Shown in pieces: positions 1 to 6,840 of a stretch of DNA of 19,075 bases. The notes below the pieces were generated by a model that ran no database searches, had not been told where the DNA came from, and saw only the letters and a program-made list of their open reading frames with translations. The DNA is taken from the NCBI GenBank assembly GCA_023251195.1, contig JAHEZG010000025.1:1978-21052 (forward strand), in the 5' to 3' direction. Made by a program: the position numbers and the translations under genes. Within the stretch, counting starts at the first letter, position 1; each line of letters begins with the position of its first letter. This DNA is from Chitinophagaceae bacterium. Lineage in GTDB: Bacteria; Bacteroidota; Bacteroidia; Chitinophagales; UBA10324.

Positions 1-1060
1 TGTTTGCGGTTAGTGTGCCAGTAACATCGCCTCCCATTGGTTGTGTACTCACTACTGTTCCTGTAATGTCTATTCCTGAACCTGCTGTATAACTTCCGCC
101 TGAACCGCCATTATCTGTTCCCGGAGCCCATGATGTTCCGTTGAATTTTAATACTTGTCCGGTTGTCGGAATTGTATTTGATACACTTACCGTTTGTAAT
201 TTTCCAACAACAGTTGCATTCGGATTTCCGGATACATCACCTGAAAGAGCATTCACCGAAATTGCGTTTGAACCATTGATGGTAATGCCTGTTCCAGCAG
301 TGTAAGTTGTTCCGCTGCCAACATTGTCGGTTGATGGAACCCACTGTGTTCCGTTATATTTTAAAACTTCACCTGATGATGGTGAACCTGCAACAACAGG
401 TTTTCCTTGTAAATTACTAATTGAATTTGAAGTGGAAGTTCCTGTAACATCACCACCTAAATTTGAAATGCTGATAACATTTGAACCATTGATTGTGATT
501 CCGGTTCCTGCTGAATAAGTTGCTCCGCCGGCTGCTTGAATATCTGTTCCCGGCACCCATTGAGTTCCGTCGTATTTTAAAACCTGACCCAATGTTGGTG
601 ATAAAGCCGAAACAGGTTTGCCTTGAATTTTTGAAAGGGTGTTTGATGTACTGCTTCCAGTAACATCACCAATCATAGCTGAAGTACTGATAACCGTTCC
701 CGCGATATTTATTCCAGTTCCGGCTGTGTAAGTTGTGCCAGCTGAACCGGTATTATCGACATCCGGTTTCCATTGTGTTCCGTCAAATTTTAAAACCTGT
801 CCAAGTGTTGGCGCGATGGATGAAATCGGTTTATTCTGAATTCCATCAACTACAGGATTCGGATAGGTGCCTGATAAATCTCCATTGGCAGTTGTTGCAT
901 TTGTTATATCATCAGTCGCATTTATATCGCCGGTGTTATTAATCACATTGGTTCCTGAAATAGAAATTCCGGTTCCTGAATAATAGGTTCCCCCACTTCC
1001 ACCTGAACCTGTATTATCATTTCCGGGTATCCAGGTTGTACCATTAAATTTTAAAACCTG
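1..1060 (-). repeat. ~213-bp coding repeats (~71-residue protein units)
   Basis: The conserved codons for the QVLKFNGT core recur with anchors at about 141, 354, 570, 783 and 1044. The spacings are 213, 216, 213 and 261 bp, all multiples of three. The fifth interval is longer, marking a divergent N-terminal-most unit. Units have diverged at the DNA level while keeping the protein pattern, so they are not a recent tandem amplification. The array continues past the left edge. Confidence 0.85.
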
Positions 1061-1558
1061 ACCTGATGCCGCTGTCGATACATCCACATCTCCCATGTCA
1101 TCTAAATTCATGTTGCCACCAATTTTTCCAGCCACAATAGCATACGGAACGCTTAACAATTGTGTAGTTCCCATATCAGTATAACTACTTCCACCGTTTG
1201 CATCCATTTCAATTTTCACCCATTGATTTCCCAATGTCCAGGGTACACCTGCAAATGTTCCAGATAAAACTGTTCCACCACCAATCTGCACTGTGAATAA
1301 ACCAAACTGATTGGTTACCACGCTGTGAGTTTCCTGATAAACAGAAGCTCCGGTTGCGCCACCGTTCAGAACAGATACGCGCAATGAAATAATGTGAGAT
1401 GACAGTACATTTCCAGAAGCATCTCTTGCAACCCCCTGATAGTTGAATCGCTGAGGCACCTGCGCAAAAGCAAATTGCAAACTCACTAATAGTGTGAATG
1501 CAAATAATCCAATCTTGCGCAGTAGAACAGATTCGATATTGGCAATGAGCGTTTTCAT
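1..1558 (-). CDS. Large secreted tail-fibre-like repeat protein, N-terminal part (3' end beyond window)
   Basis: The frame is open on the minus strand from ATG at 1558 to the left edge (519 codons, no stop), so the gene is partial. Residues 1 to about 32 form a signal peptide ending in FAFAQ. The mature part starts PQRFNYQGVARDASGN, an N-terminal domain I recognise from many secreted Bacteroidota proteins. From about residue 155 the chain is low-complexity Gly/Thr/Ser repeats of ~71 residues, each with variants of GDVTG, PTxGQVLKFxGTxW and YTAGTGIxIxG. This resembles phage tail-fibre or adhesin shafts. Family members often end in a chaperone-like or sorting domain, which cannot be seen here. 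It starts 16 bp after the stop of the T9SS-cargo gene, so the two are probably co-transcribed. There is no clear Shine-Dalgarno site. The exact function is unknown; a surface fibre or adhesin is an inference. Confidence 0.85.
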   Translation of the reverse strand, partial: MKTLIANIESVLLRKIGLFAFTLLVSLQFAFAQVPQRFNYQGVARDASGNVLSSHIISLRVSVLNGGATGASVYQETHSVVTNQFGLFTVQIGGGTVLSGTFAGVPWTLGNQWVKIEMDANGGSSYTDMGTTQLLSVPYAIVAGKIGGNMNLDDMGDVDVSTAASGQVLKFNGTTWIPGNDNTGSGGSGGTYYSGTGISISGTNVINNTGDINATDDITNATTANGDLSGTYPNPVVDGIQNKPISSIAPTLGQVLKFDGTQWKPDVDNTGSAGTTYTAGTGINIAGTVISTSAMIGDVTGSSTSNTLSKIQGKPVSALSPTLGQVLKYDGTQWVPGTDIQAAGGATYSAGTGITINGSNVISISNLGGDVTGTSTSNSISNLQGKPVVAGSPSSGEVLKYNGTQWVPSTDNVGSGTTYTAGTGITINGSNAISVNALSGDVSGNPNATVVGKLQTVSVSNTIPTTGQVLKFNGTSWAPGTDNGGSGGSYTAGSGIDITGTVVSTQPMGGDVTGTLTAN

Positions 1559-1574
1559 GTTTTGTTATATTTAG

Positions 1575-2066
1575 TTATTGGACTTTGGTGATTTTGTGAG
1601 TGAATGAATCGTGACCGTTTTCATCAATCACAATAAAGTATGTGCCGGCAACAAGCTGTTGCAAGTCAATTAAAGTTTGATGGTTATTGAGTGGCTGCTC
1701 TATCAGTTTGCGACCTAACACATCAATTATTATTAATTGTGTATTGGGAGAAAATGTGTTTCCGTTATTTATTATAGAAATAACATTGCTCACCGGATTG
1801 GGGAAAATGCTTAAATCATAAATTGGTTTTTCAACCTCAGTTATACCTGTTGCCATATACGATGGCTGTTGAAATCCCTGGGTTATTTTATTATTGGAAT
1901 TTGTTAAAGTGGTGGTAAGGCTTTCGCCAATCGTAAATGATACTGAATTTCCTCCCACCGCATAATAATTTCCAGCTGAACCGAAAACCTGTGGTGAAAT
2001 GCTTTGGCCTTTTAATTGAAATGTAAAGGCAAAAAGTAAAATGCTGAATATGCTGTAGAGTTTCAT
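1575..2066 (-). CDS. Small secreted protein with T9SS type A sorting domain
   Basis: A 163-residue protein. Residues 1-20 are a signal peptide (LLFAFTFQLKGQ). A short middle part contains GGNSVSFTIGES and ITQGFQQP, a segment common in secreted Bacteroidota proteins. Residues ~84-163 are a Por secretion C-terminal sorting domain: DLSIFPNPVSN at its start, LIIIDVLGRKL in the middle, GTYFIVI and a basic HKITKVQ tail. This domain directs export across the outer membrane by the type IX system. There is almost no separate passenger domain, which is unusual for cargo but common for this short family. It lies 16 bp upstream of the repeat protein gene and is probably the first gene of that operon. An AGGGA stretch just upstream of the ATG may serve as a weak ribosome site. 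Confidence 0.9.
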   Translation of the reverse strand: MKLYSIFSILLFAFTFQLKGQSISPQVFGSAGNYYAVGGNSVSFTIGESLTTTLTNSNNKITQGFQQPSYMATGITEVEKPIYDLSIFPNPVSNVISIINNGNTFSPNTQLIIIDVLGRKLIEQPLNNHQTLIDLQQLVAGTYFIVIDENGHDSFTHKITKVQ

Positions 2067-2218
2067 TTTTTCCCTGATTTTGGTGATTTACGGGAAGTTT
2101 GATGCCTCTTACATTTTCAATTTAAATATGTTGCGATGGATATTTAATTTTTTAATGCGATAAATAACAGATAAAGTTTTTTTCAATTTTAGTTTTCACT
2201 TTTCATTTCTCTTTCATC

Positions 2219-2226
2219 TACTTTCG
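2219..2226 (+). promoter_or_regulatory. Candidate -7 box (TACTTTCG) before the 2246 gene
   Basis: TACTTTCG matches the Bacteroidota -7 consensus TAnnTTTG at all but one fixed position. It lies 20 bp before the ATG at 2246. A similar TATTTTCG precedes the gene at 15433. No good -33 box is seen. The rest of the 2067-2245 divergent spacer is AT-rich with nothing else recognised. Confidence 0.35.
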
Positions 2227-2245
2227 CCACAATAAAAAAACACAA

Positions 2246-2776
2246 ATGGCCTGGACTTTTTTTCTGGAAATTTTAAAATACATTGTTCCTTCACTCATTA
2301 CTTTTCTGACTGCCTACTTTATTCTGAAATCATTTTTGCAGGCAGAGTATGAAAAAAAACAACTCGAAGTTCGCATCGATAATTTTAAAGCGGCACTTCC
2401 GATTCGTTTACAAGCCTACGAAAGACTGGCATTATTTCTTGAACGCATTTCGCCAAACAGTTTAATTCATCGCGTGGTAAAACCCGGAATGAATTCGCGT
2501 GATATGCAACTCTCACTCATCAGCAATATTCGTTTGGAATTTGAACACAATCTGGCACAACAGATTTATGTGAGCGCACCAACATGGAATCAGATTGTGC
2601 AGGTGAAGGAAGAAATTGTGAGTATCATTAATCGTTGCGCGGTGGATTTACCCGAGAGCGCATCAGGAAAAGATTTGAGCCGCAGGATTTTAGAATACTT
2701 CATCAATAACGAACAGGCAATGCCCACACAAAAAGCATTGGATACTTTGAAGAATGAAGTGAAGAAGATATACTGA
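2246..2776 (+). CDS. Conserved membrane-anchored hypothetical protein (probably DUF7935-like)
   Basis: A 176-residue protein. Residues ~8-29 form one hydrophobic helix (ILKYIVPSLITFLTAYFIL). A charged, helix-prone cytoplasmic part follows (EYEKKQLEVRIDNFKAALP), then LRLQAYERL-like sequence (IRLQAYERLALFLERISP), a pattern conserved in Bacteroidota hypothetical proteins. I believe this is the family labelled DUF7935, but I could not check. No catalytic motif is visible; a scaffold or signalling role would be a guess. It lies upstream of the mutase gene in the same direction with a 124-bp gap that is filled by repeats, so co-transcription is uncertain. The stop codon TGA is the first part of an interspersed repeat. 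Confidence 0.8.
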   Translation: MAWTFFLEILKYIVPSLITFLTAYFILKSFLQAEYEKKQLEVRIDNFKAALPIRLQAYERLALFLERISPNSLIHRVVKPGMNSRDMQLSLISNIRLEFEHNLAQQIYVSAPTWNQIVQVKEEIVSIINRCAVDLPESASGKDLSRRILEYFINNEQAMPTQKALDTLKNEVKKIY

Positions 2777-2807
2777 TTTGAAGATTTGGGAATTTGAAAA
2801 TTTGAAA
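2774..2807 (+). repeat. 8-bp-unit tandem repeat (ATTTGAAG type), copy 1
   Basis: Four 8-bp units follow TG at 2774: ATTTGAAG, ATTTGGGA, ATTTGAAA, ATTTGAAA. The TGA stop of the upstream gene is formed by TG plus the first base of unit 1. A near-identical four-unit copy lies on the minus strand at 9807-9840, with the same unit order and again supplying the stop codon. Confidence 0.85.
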
Positions 2808-2813
2808 ATGATG

Positions 2814-2893
2814 CTTCTCTGTGCTACTCTATTTCTCCATCCAAAAAATTAGTAAGAAAATAATTCTCTGCGAAAATCTATGGTTCATTTGAA
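2814..2893. repeat. Degenerate CTCTGTG-type interspersed repeat
   Basis: CTTCTCTGTG at 2814-2823 and ATTCTCTGCGAAAATC at about 2863-2878 resemble the CACAGAG/CTCTGTG repeats seen more clearly at 9729-9779 and 12081-12174. The copy is decayed. TTCATTTG at 2884-2891 could be a weak -7 box for the mutase gene (one mismatch), but it is only 9 bp from the ATG. Confidence 0.4.
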
Positions 2894-2900
2894 ATAATTT

Positions 2901-4472
2901 ATGTCGAAAGAAAAATCTCCTGAAAAAAAATTTGAAACTGATAGTGGAATTGAAATAAAACCATTGTACCAGAATTCAGTGGAACGGAATATTGAATTGC
3001 CGGGAGAATTTCCATTCACACGCGGAGTTCATCCTTCTATGTATCGCGATAAGTTGTGGACGATGCGGCAGTATGCAGGATTTTCCACTGCAGAAGAATC
3101 GAACAAGCGCTATCATTATTTATTAAGTCAGGGCACAAGCGGATTATCGGTTGCATTTGATTTGCCAACGCAGATTGGATACGACAGTGACCACGCCATG
3201 TCAGAAGGTGAAGTTGGAAAAGTTGGAGTCGCCATTGATTCGCTCGAAGACATGGAAATTCTTTTCAAAGGAATTCCGTTGGATAAAATTTCTACTTCAA
3301 TGACTATAAATGCCACCGCATTTATTTTGCTGGCATTATATATAGCATTGGCAAAAAAGCAGGGGGCCGATGTAAAAAAATTATCGGGCACTGTACAAAA
3401 TGATATCCTGAAAGAGTATGCAGCGCGCGGCACTTACATCTATCCGCCAAAACCTTCCATGCGACTCATCACTGATATTTTTGATTATTGCAGTCGTGAA
3501 GTTCCCGCGTGGAATACTATTTCAGTGAGTGGATATCACATTCGTGAAGCAGGTAGCGATGCGGTTCAGGAATTGGCTTTCACACTCGCCAATGGAAAAG
3601 CATATTTAAAAGCAGCGATTGATAAAGGACTTGATATAAATGTTTTTGCAAAACGGATTTCTTTTTTCTTCAACGCGCACAATAATTTATTTGATGAGGT
3701 GGCGAAGTTTCGCGCAGCAAGAAGAATGTGGGCACAGATAACAAAGGAGATGGGCGCAATAGATGAACGAGCTATGATGTGTCGCTTTCACACGCAAACA
3801 GGTGGAAGCACATTAACCGCACAACAGCCAATGAATAATATCACCCGTGTAACACTACAGGCGCTCTCTGCTGTTTTGGGTGGAACACAATCATTGCACA
3901 CCAATGGTTTTGATGAAGCACTTTCATTACCAACCGAACAAGCTGCGGGTATTGCATTGAAGACACAACAGATTATTGCACACGAAAGCGGAGTGAGTGA
4001 AACAGTTGACCCGCTTGGTGGTTCTTATTTTATTGAAGCGCTGACTGATGAAGTAGAAAAAAAAGCGTGGGAATACATTCATCGCATTGATGCAATGGGT
4101 GGTTCGGTTGCGGCAATTGAACAAGGATATATGCAGGAAGAAATTGCACGCTCATCGTATCAATACCAACGGAAAATTGAAAGCGGCGAAAAAATTATTG
4201 TTGGCTTGAATAAATTTTTAGCGGATGAAAAACCACCTGAAAATGTTTTTCGTGTAGATGAATCTATTCGCACACATCAATCCGAAAAATTAAAATCATT
4301 GCGTACGCGAAGAGATAATGCAAAGGTGATTTCAATTCTTACTGCACTCGAAGCAAAAGCAAAAGGAGAGGAGAACCTAATGCCGATAGTTATTGAAGCA
4401 GTAGAAAATTATGCAACACTCGGCGAGATTGCTGATGCGCTGCGGAATGTATTTGGAGAATATAAAGGATAG
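2901..4472 (+). CDS. Methylmalonyl-CoA mutase large (catalytic) subunit
   Basis: A 523-residue acyl-CoA mutase TIM-barrel protein that interconverts (R)-methylmalonyl-CoA and succinyl-CoA, linking propionyl-CoA to the TCA cycle. Substrate residues that define methylmalonyl specificity in the Propionibacterium enzyme (Tyr89, Arg207, His244) all appear with a constant offset of 31: Tyr58 in MRQYAGFSTAEESN, Arg176 in AARGTYIYPP and His213 in SGYHIREAGS. Isobutyryl- or hydroxyisobutyryl-CoA mutases would have Phe or Ile and Gln at the first two sites. The cobalamin-binding C-terminal domain (DxHxxG) is absent, so this is the two-subunit type, and a separate ~130-140-residue B12-binding subunit must be encoded outside this window. 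SFFFNAHNN, FHTQTGGSTLTAQQP and GGTQSLHTN are well conserved. The next gene starts 5 bp downstream. Confidence 0.93.
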   Translation: MSKEKSPEKKFETDSGIEIKPLYQNSVERNIELPGEFPFTRGVHPSMYRDKLWTMRQYAGFSTAEESNKRYHYLLSQGTSGLSVAFDLPTQIGYDSDHAMSEGEVGKVGVAIDSLEDMEILFKGIPLDKISTSMTINATAFILLALYIALAKKQGADVKKLSGTVQNDILKEYAARGTYIYPPKPSMRLITDIFDYCSREVPAWNTISVSGYHIREAGSDAVQELAFTLANGKAYLKAAIDKGLDINVFAKRISFFFNAHNNLFDEVAKFRAARRMWAQITKEMGAIDERAMMCRFHTQTGGSTLTAQQPMNNITRVTLQALSAVLGGTQSLHTNGFDEALSLPTEQAAGIALKTQQIIAHESGVSETVDPLGGSYFIEALTDEVEKKAWEYIHRIDAMGGSVAAIEQGYMQEEIARSSYQYQRKIESGEKIIVGLNKFLADEKPPENVFRVDESIRTHQSEKLKSLRTRRDNAKVISILTALEAKAKGEENLMPIVIEAVENYATLGEIADALRNVFGEYKG

Positions 4473-4477
4473 AAGAA

Positions 4478-5221
4478 ATGAAATTTCTATTCGCAGCATT
4501 TTTACTTTTTACTTTTTACTTTTTAATTTCTTCATGCAAACCATACCAGGTTGCCGATTATTCGGCAAACAAATTCAGCATGAAAGCAGATTATCCGGTT
4601 GATTCTGCTATGTGGAAATATCTGATTCCTTTTCGCGATAGCTTGAATAAAACGATGCAAGTCGTAATCGGAAAATCAGATTCGGAATTAACCAAGCAAC
4701 AACCTGAAGGCACACTCGGAAATTTTGTTGCTGATGCTTTACTGTTACAGTCGCGAAAAGAATTGAATGCAGAAATTGATTTCAGCATCGTGAATAATGG
4801 AGGGATTCGGATTCCATCGTTACCAGCCGGAGAAATCACAATGGGAAAAATATTTGAACTCATGCCATTCGATAATGCAATTGCAATAATGGAAGTGAAT
4901 GGAAAAATTGTAAAGCAATTGATAAATAAAGCAGCAGCAAAAGGAGGTTGGCCCGTTGCCGGAATGCAGTACATGATTTATAAAGGAACAGCTGAACAGA
5001 TATACATCAACGGAAAAAAATTAGACACGCTTTCTACTCATCATTTTGTGTGCAGCGATTACATTGCGAATGGTGGCGATGATTGCGCATTTCTGAATTC
5101 CGAAAAAAAAATAATGAGTCCGATTCTGTTTCGGAATCTTTTAATCAATTACATTCTATCTTTAACAGCAGAAGGAAAAACTATTTCTGAAAAATTAGAA
5201 CACAGAGTTGTCAGTGAATGA
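4478..5221 (+). CDS. 5'-nucleotidase C-terminal domain lipoprotein
   Basis: A 247-residue predicted lipoprotein: hydrophobic segment then lipobox LISSC with Cys20. The mature part is a 5'-nucleotidase C-terminal domain, the substrate-binding half of UshA-type nucleotidases: GNFVADALL, DFSIVNNGGIR, GEITMGKIFELMPFDNAI and SDYIANGGDDCAFL are its usual blocks. It has no metallophosphatase domain. That half is encoded separately at 5806-6738. In Bacteroidota the two halves are commonly adjacent genes, and together they likely dephosphorylate nucleotides in the periplasm. Here a DUF433/DUF5615 pair separates them. The gene starts 5 bp after the mutase stop, so it is probably co-transcribed with it. 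The signal-peptide coding region contains a 7-bp tandem repeat (4499-4526). Confidence 0.9.
   Translation: MKFLFAAFLLFTFYFLISSCKPYQVADYSANKFSMKADYPVDSAMWKYLIPFRDSLNKTMQVVIGKSDSELTKQQPEGTLGNFVADALLLQSRKELNAEIDFSIVNNGGIRIPSLPAGEITMGKIFELMPFDNAIAIMEVNGKIVKQLINKAAAKGGWPVAGMQYMIYKGTAEQIYINGKKLDTLSTHHFVCSDYIANGGDDCAFLNSEKKIMSPILFRNLLINYILSLTAEGKTISEKLEHRVVSE
4499..4526 (+). repeat. Heptanucleotide tandem repeat (TTTTTAC)3 plus TTTTTAA in a signal peptide
   Basis: Units at 4499-4505, 4506-4512 and 4513-4519 are identical TTTTTAC; 4520-4526 is TTTTTAA. They encode the hydrophobic core of the lipoprotein signal peptide. Seven is not a multiple of three, so gain or loss of one unit would frameshift the gene. 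Confidence 0.9.
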
Positions 5222-5256
5222 AATAGTTTTACCTGAAGAAATAAAAAAATGAAATC

Positions 5257-5496
5257 ATGGAAATAAAATCAGTTGTAACAGTTGATGCGGAAATTCAAAA
5301 TGGTCAACCAGTATTTTCAGGAACAAGAGTTCCGATTGATTCATTGTTCATGCATTTGGAAAAAGGAATTTCTATTGAGGATTTTTTAGAAGATTTCCCA
5401 AGTGTTTCGAAAGAACAAGTACAAACGGTACTTGGTTTTGCAGAAAAATTATTTTCATCAGAAAATATAAGCAAGCTGTATGAAATTGCTGCTTGA
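5257..5496 (+). CDS. DUF433 family protein, putative antitoxin
   Basis: A 79-residue DUF433 protein. The diagnostic stretch is GQPVFSGTRVPIDSLF followed by LEKGISIEDFLEDFPSVSKEQV, which forms a small helical DNA-binding-like fold. DUF433 genes are usually paired with a DUF5615 PIN-like gene, as here: the next gene starts at 5480, 17 bp before this one ends. By analogy with VapB/VapC pairs this would be the antitoxin and autoregulator. That role is inferred from pairing and is not shown by the sequence. The pair sits inside the split 5'-nucleotidase locus in the same direction, 35 bp after the lipoprotein gene. Confidence 0.88.
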   Translation: MEIKSVVTVDAEIQNGQPVFSGTRVPIDSLFMHLEKGISIEDFLEDFPSVSKEQVQTVLGFAEKLFSSENISKLYEIAA

Positions 5497-5806
5497 TGAA
5501 AATCTTCCTAAAAAACTAAAAACAGTTTTGTCGGAACACGAAGTTTTTACTGTGAGTGATAAGAAATGGAATTCATATAAGAATGGTGAACTTTTAAAAT
5601 TAATGCTCGAAGAAAAATTTAATGCGCTTCTCACTTTTGATAAAAACCTTCAATATCAACAAAACTTTGCTAAGTATCCGATTCTTGTTTTAGTATTAGC
5701 AGCTTCTGATAATACTTTTGAAACATTGCAGCATCTTAAAAATAAAATCAATGATGCGATAAAAAATAATTCAGGAAGCGGAGCAGTAATTATCAATTTT
5801 GATTAA
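5480..5806 (+). CDS. DUF5615 PIN-like protein, putative toxin
   Basis: A 108-residue DUF5615 protein. The N-terminal MKLLLDENLP carries the acidic pair Asp6/Glu7, and ALLTFDKNL carries Asp54. These are the expected acidic positions of PIN-like (VapC/Mut7-C) nuclease folds. The C-terminal part (FAKYPILVLVL) fits the family's central strand. It likely cleaves RNA if active, but substrate and activity are unknown. It overlaps the DUF433 gene by 17 bp, and its stop TAA shares one base with the ATG of the metallophosphatase gene, so all three are translationally coupled. Confidence 0.88.
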   Translation: MKLLLDENLPKKLKTVLSEHEVFTVSDKKWNSYKNGELLKLMLEEKFNALLTFDKNLQYQQNFAKYPILVLVLAASDNTFETLQHLKNKINDAIKNNSGSGAVIINFD

Positions 5807-6738
5807 TGATGAATGAGCGCAGAAAATTTTTAAAACAATTAGGAGCCGGTGCATTATTGCTCGGTGCAAATTCTTTTCCGCTCGAAGCATTTGCAGGCGA
5901 CGATACACAAAAGCTTACCATACTTCACACCAACGATTGGCATTCTCGCATTGATCCATTCCCGATGGATGGAGGAAAATTTCAGGGACTTGGTGGTGCC
6001 GCAGCAAGAGCATCGCTCATAAAAAAATTGCGCAGTGCTGCTGACAATGTTTTGTTGTTAGATGCCGGAGATATTTTTCAGGGCACACCTTACTTCAATT
6101 ATTTTCATGGTGAACTGGAAATGAAACTGATGAGCCAGATGCAGTATGATGCAAGTGCCATCGGCAACCACGATTTTGATAATGGAGTGGAAGGTCTTGC
6201 GAGTCAATTACCCAATGCAACTTTCCCATTGATAGTGGCAAATTATGATTTCACCAATACGGCGATGCAGGGAAAAACCATTCCGTACAAAATTTTTAAA
6301 AAGGGAAAATTAAAAATCGGTGTATTCGGAATCGGAATTGAACTGAAAGGATTGGTGCCTGATAAATTATTTGGCGAAACAAAATACCTGGAACCGATTT
6401 CCATTGCAAATAATATTGCTGCGCAGTTGAAGAATGACTACCATTGCAACATGGTAATTTGTTTATCGCATTTAGGTGCGAAGTATGAAGATAAAAAAAT
6501 CAGCGATGAGGTTTTCGCACAATCTACTAAAAACATAGATTTAATTATCGGAGGACACACACATACTTTTTTTGATTCGCCGATAAGTTACAAGAACATT
6601 GATAACAAACAAGTGCTTGTTAATCAGGTTGGATGGGCAGGATTGGTTTTAGGAAAATTAGATTTCTATTTTAAAAATAAAGGCATTGATAAACAAGCAA
6701 TTTCACAACAAGTAATTATTTCCAATTCTGCAAGTTGA
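5806..6738 (+). CDS. Tat-exported metallophosphatase (5'-nucleotidase N-terminal domain)
   Basis: A 310-residue metallophosphatase with a twin-arginine signal (NERRKFLKQLGA, Arg5-Arg6). The full set of dimetal ligands is present: Asp44 and His46 in HTNDWH, Asp89 in DAGD, Asn121-His122-Asp123 in GNHD, His222 in LSHLG, His251 and His253 in GGHTHT. This is the catalytic half of a UshA/NT5E-type 5'-nucleotidase. The C-terminal substrate-binding half is the lipoprotein at 4478-5221. The product probably folds in the cytoplasm with its metals, is exported, and works with that partner in the periplasm. The start may be 5806 or 5809 (two adjacent ATGs). The ATG at 5806 overlaps the stop of the DUF5615 gene. 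Confidence 0.92.
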   Translation: MMNERRKFLKQLGAGALLLGANSFPLEAFAGDDTQKLTILHTNDWHSRIDPFPMDGGKFQGLGGAAARASLIKKLRSAADNVLLLDAGDIFQGTPYFNYFHGELEMKLMSQMQYDASAIGNHDFDNGVEGLASQLPNATFPLIVANYDFTNTAMQGKTIPYKIFKKGKLKIGVFGIGIELKGLVPDKLFGETKYLEPISIANNIAAQLKNDYHCNMVICLSHLGAKYEDKKISDEVFAQSTKNIDLIIGGHTHTFFDSPISYKNIDNKQVLVNQVGWAGLVLGKLDFYFKNKGIDKQAISQQVIISNSAS

Positions 6739-6744
6739 AAAAAA

Positions 6745-6775
6745 TTTTTTTTAAAAATATTTTCTTGCAGTTTTG
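6745..6775 (+). promoter_or_regulatory. Candidate dnaA promoter region
   Basis: CAGTTTTG at 6768-6775 matches TAnnTTTG except for the first base. A T-rich tract lies about 18-20 bp upstream where the -33 box would be. The 6739-6840 spacer starts with an A/T tract and contains no sequence resembling a consensus DnaA box (TTATCCACA). Weak call. Confidence 0.3.
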
Positions 6776-6840
6776 TGCACACATACATACATTCATCGTC
6801 GAATTGAATCACAACAAATAAAAAAAACTATACAGTCACT

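Noticed and set aside
1..1060. CRISPR-like or tandem non-coding repeat array.
   Set aside because: The repeats are coding, spaced in multiples of three, diverged at the DNA level, and lack identical repeats with short unique spacers.
6739..6840. oriC next to dnaA, suggested by the A/T tract and TGTGCACA.
   Set aside because: There is no match to the DnaA box consensus and no cluster; an AT tract alone is not evidence in this AT-rich genome.
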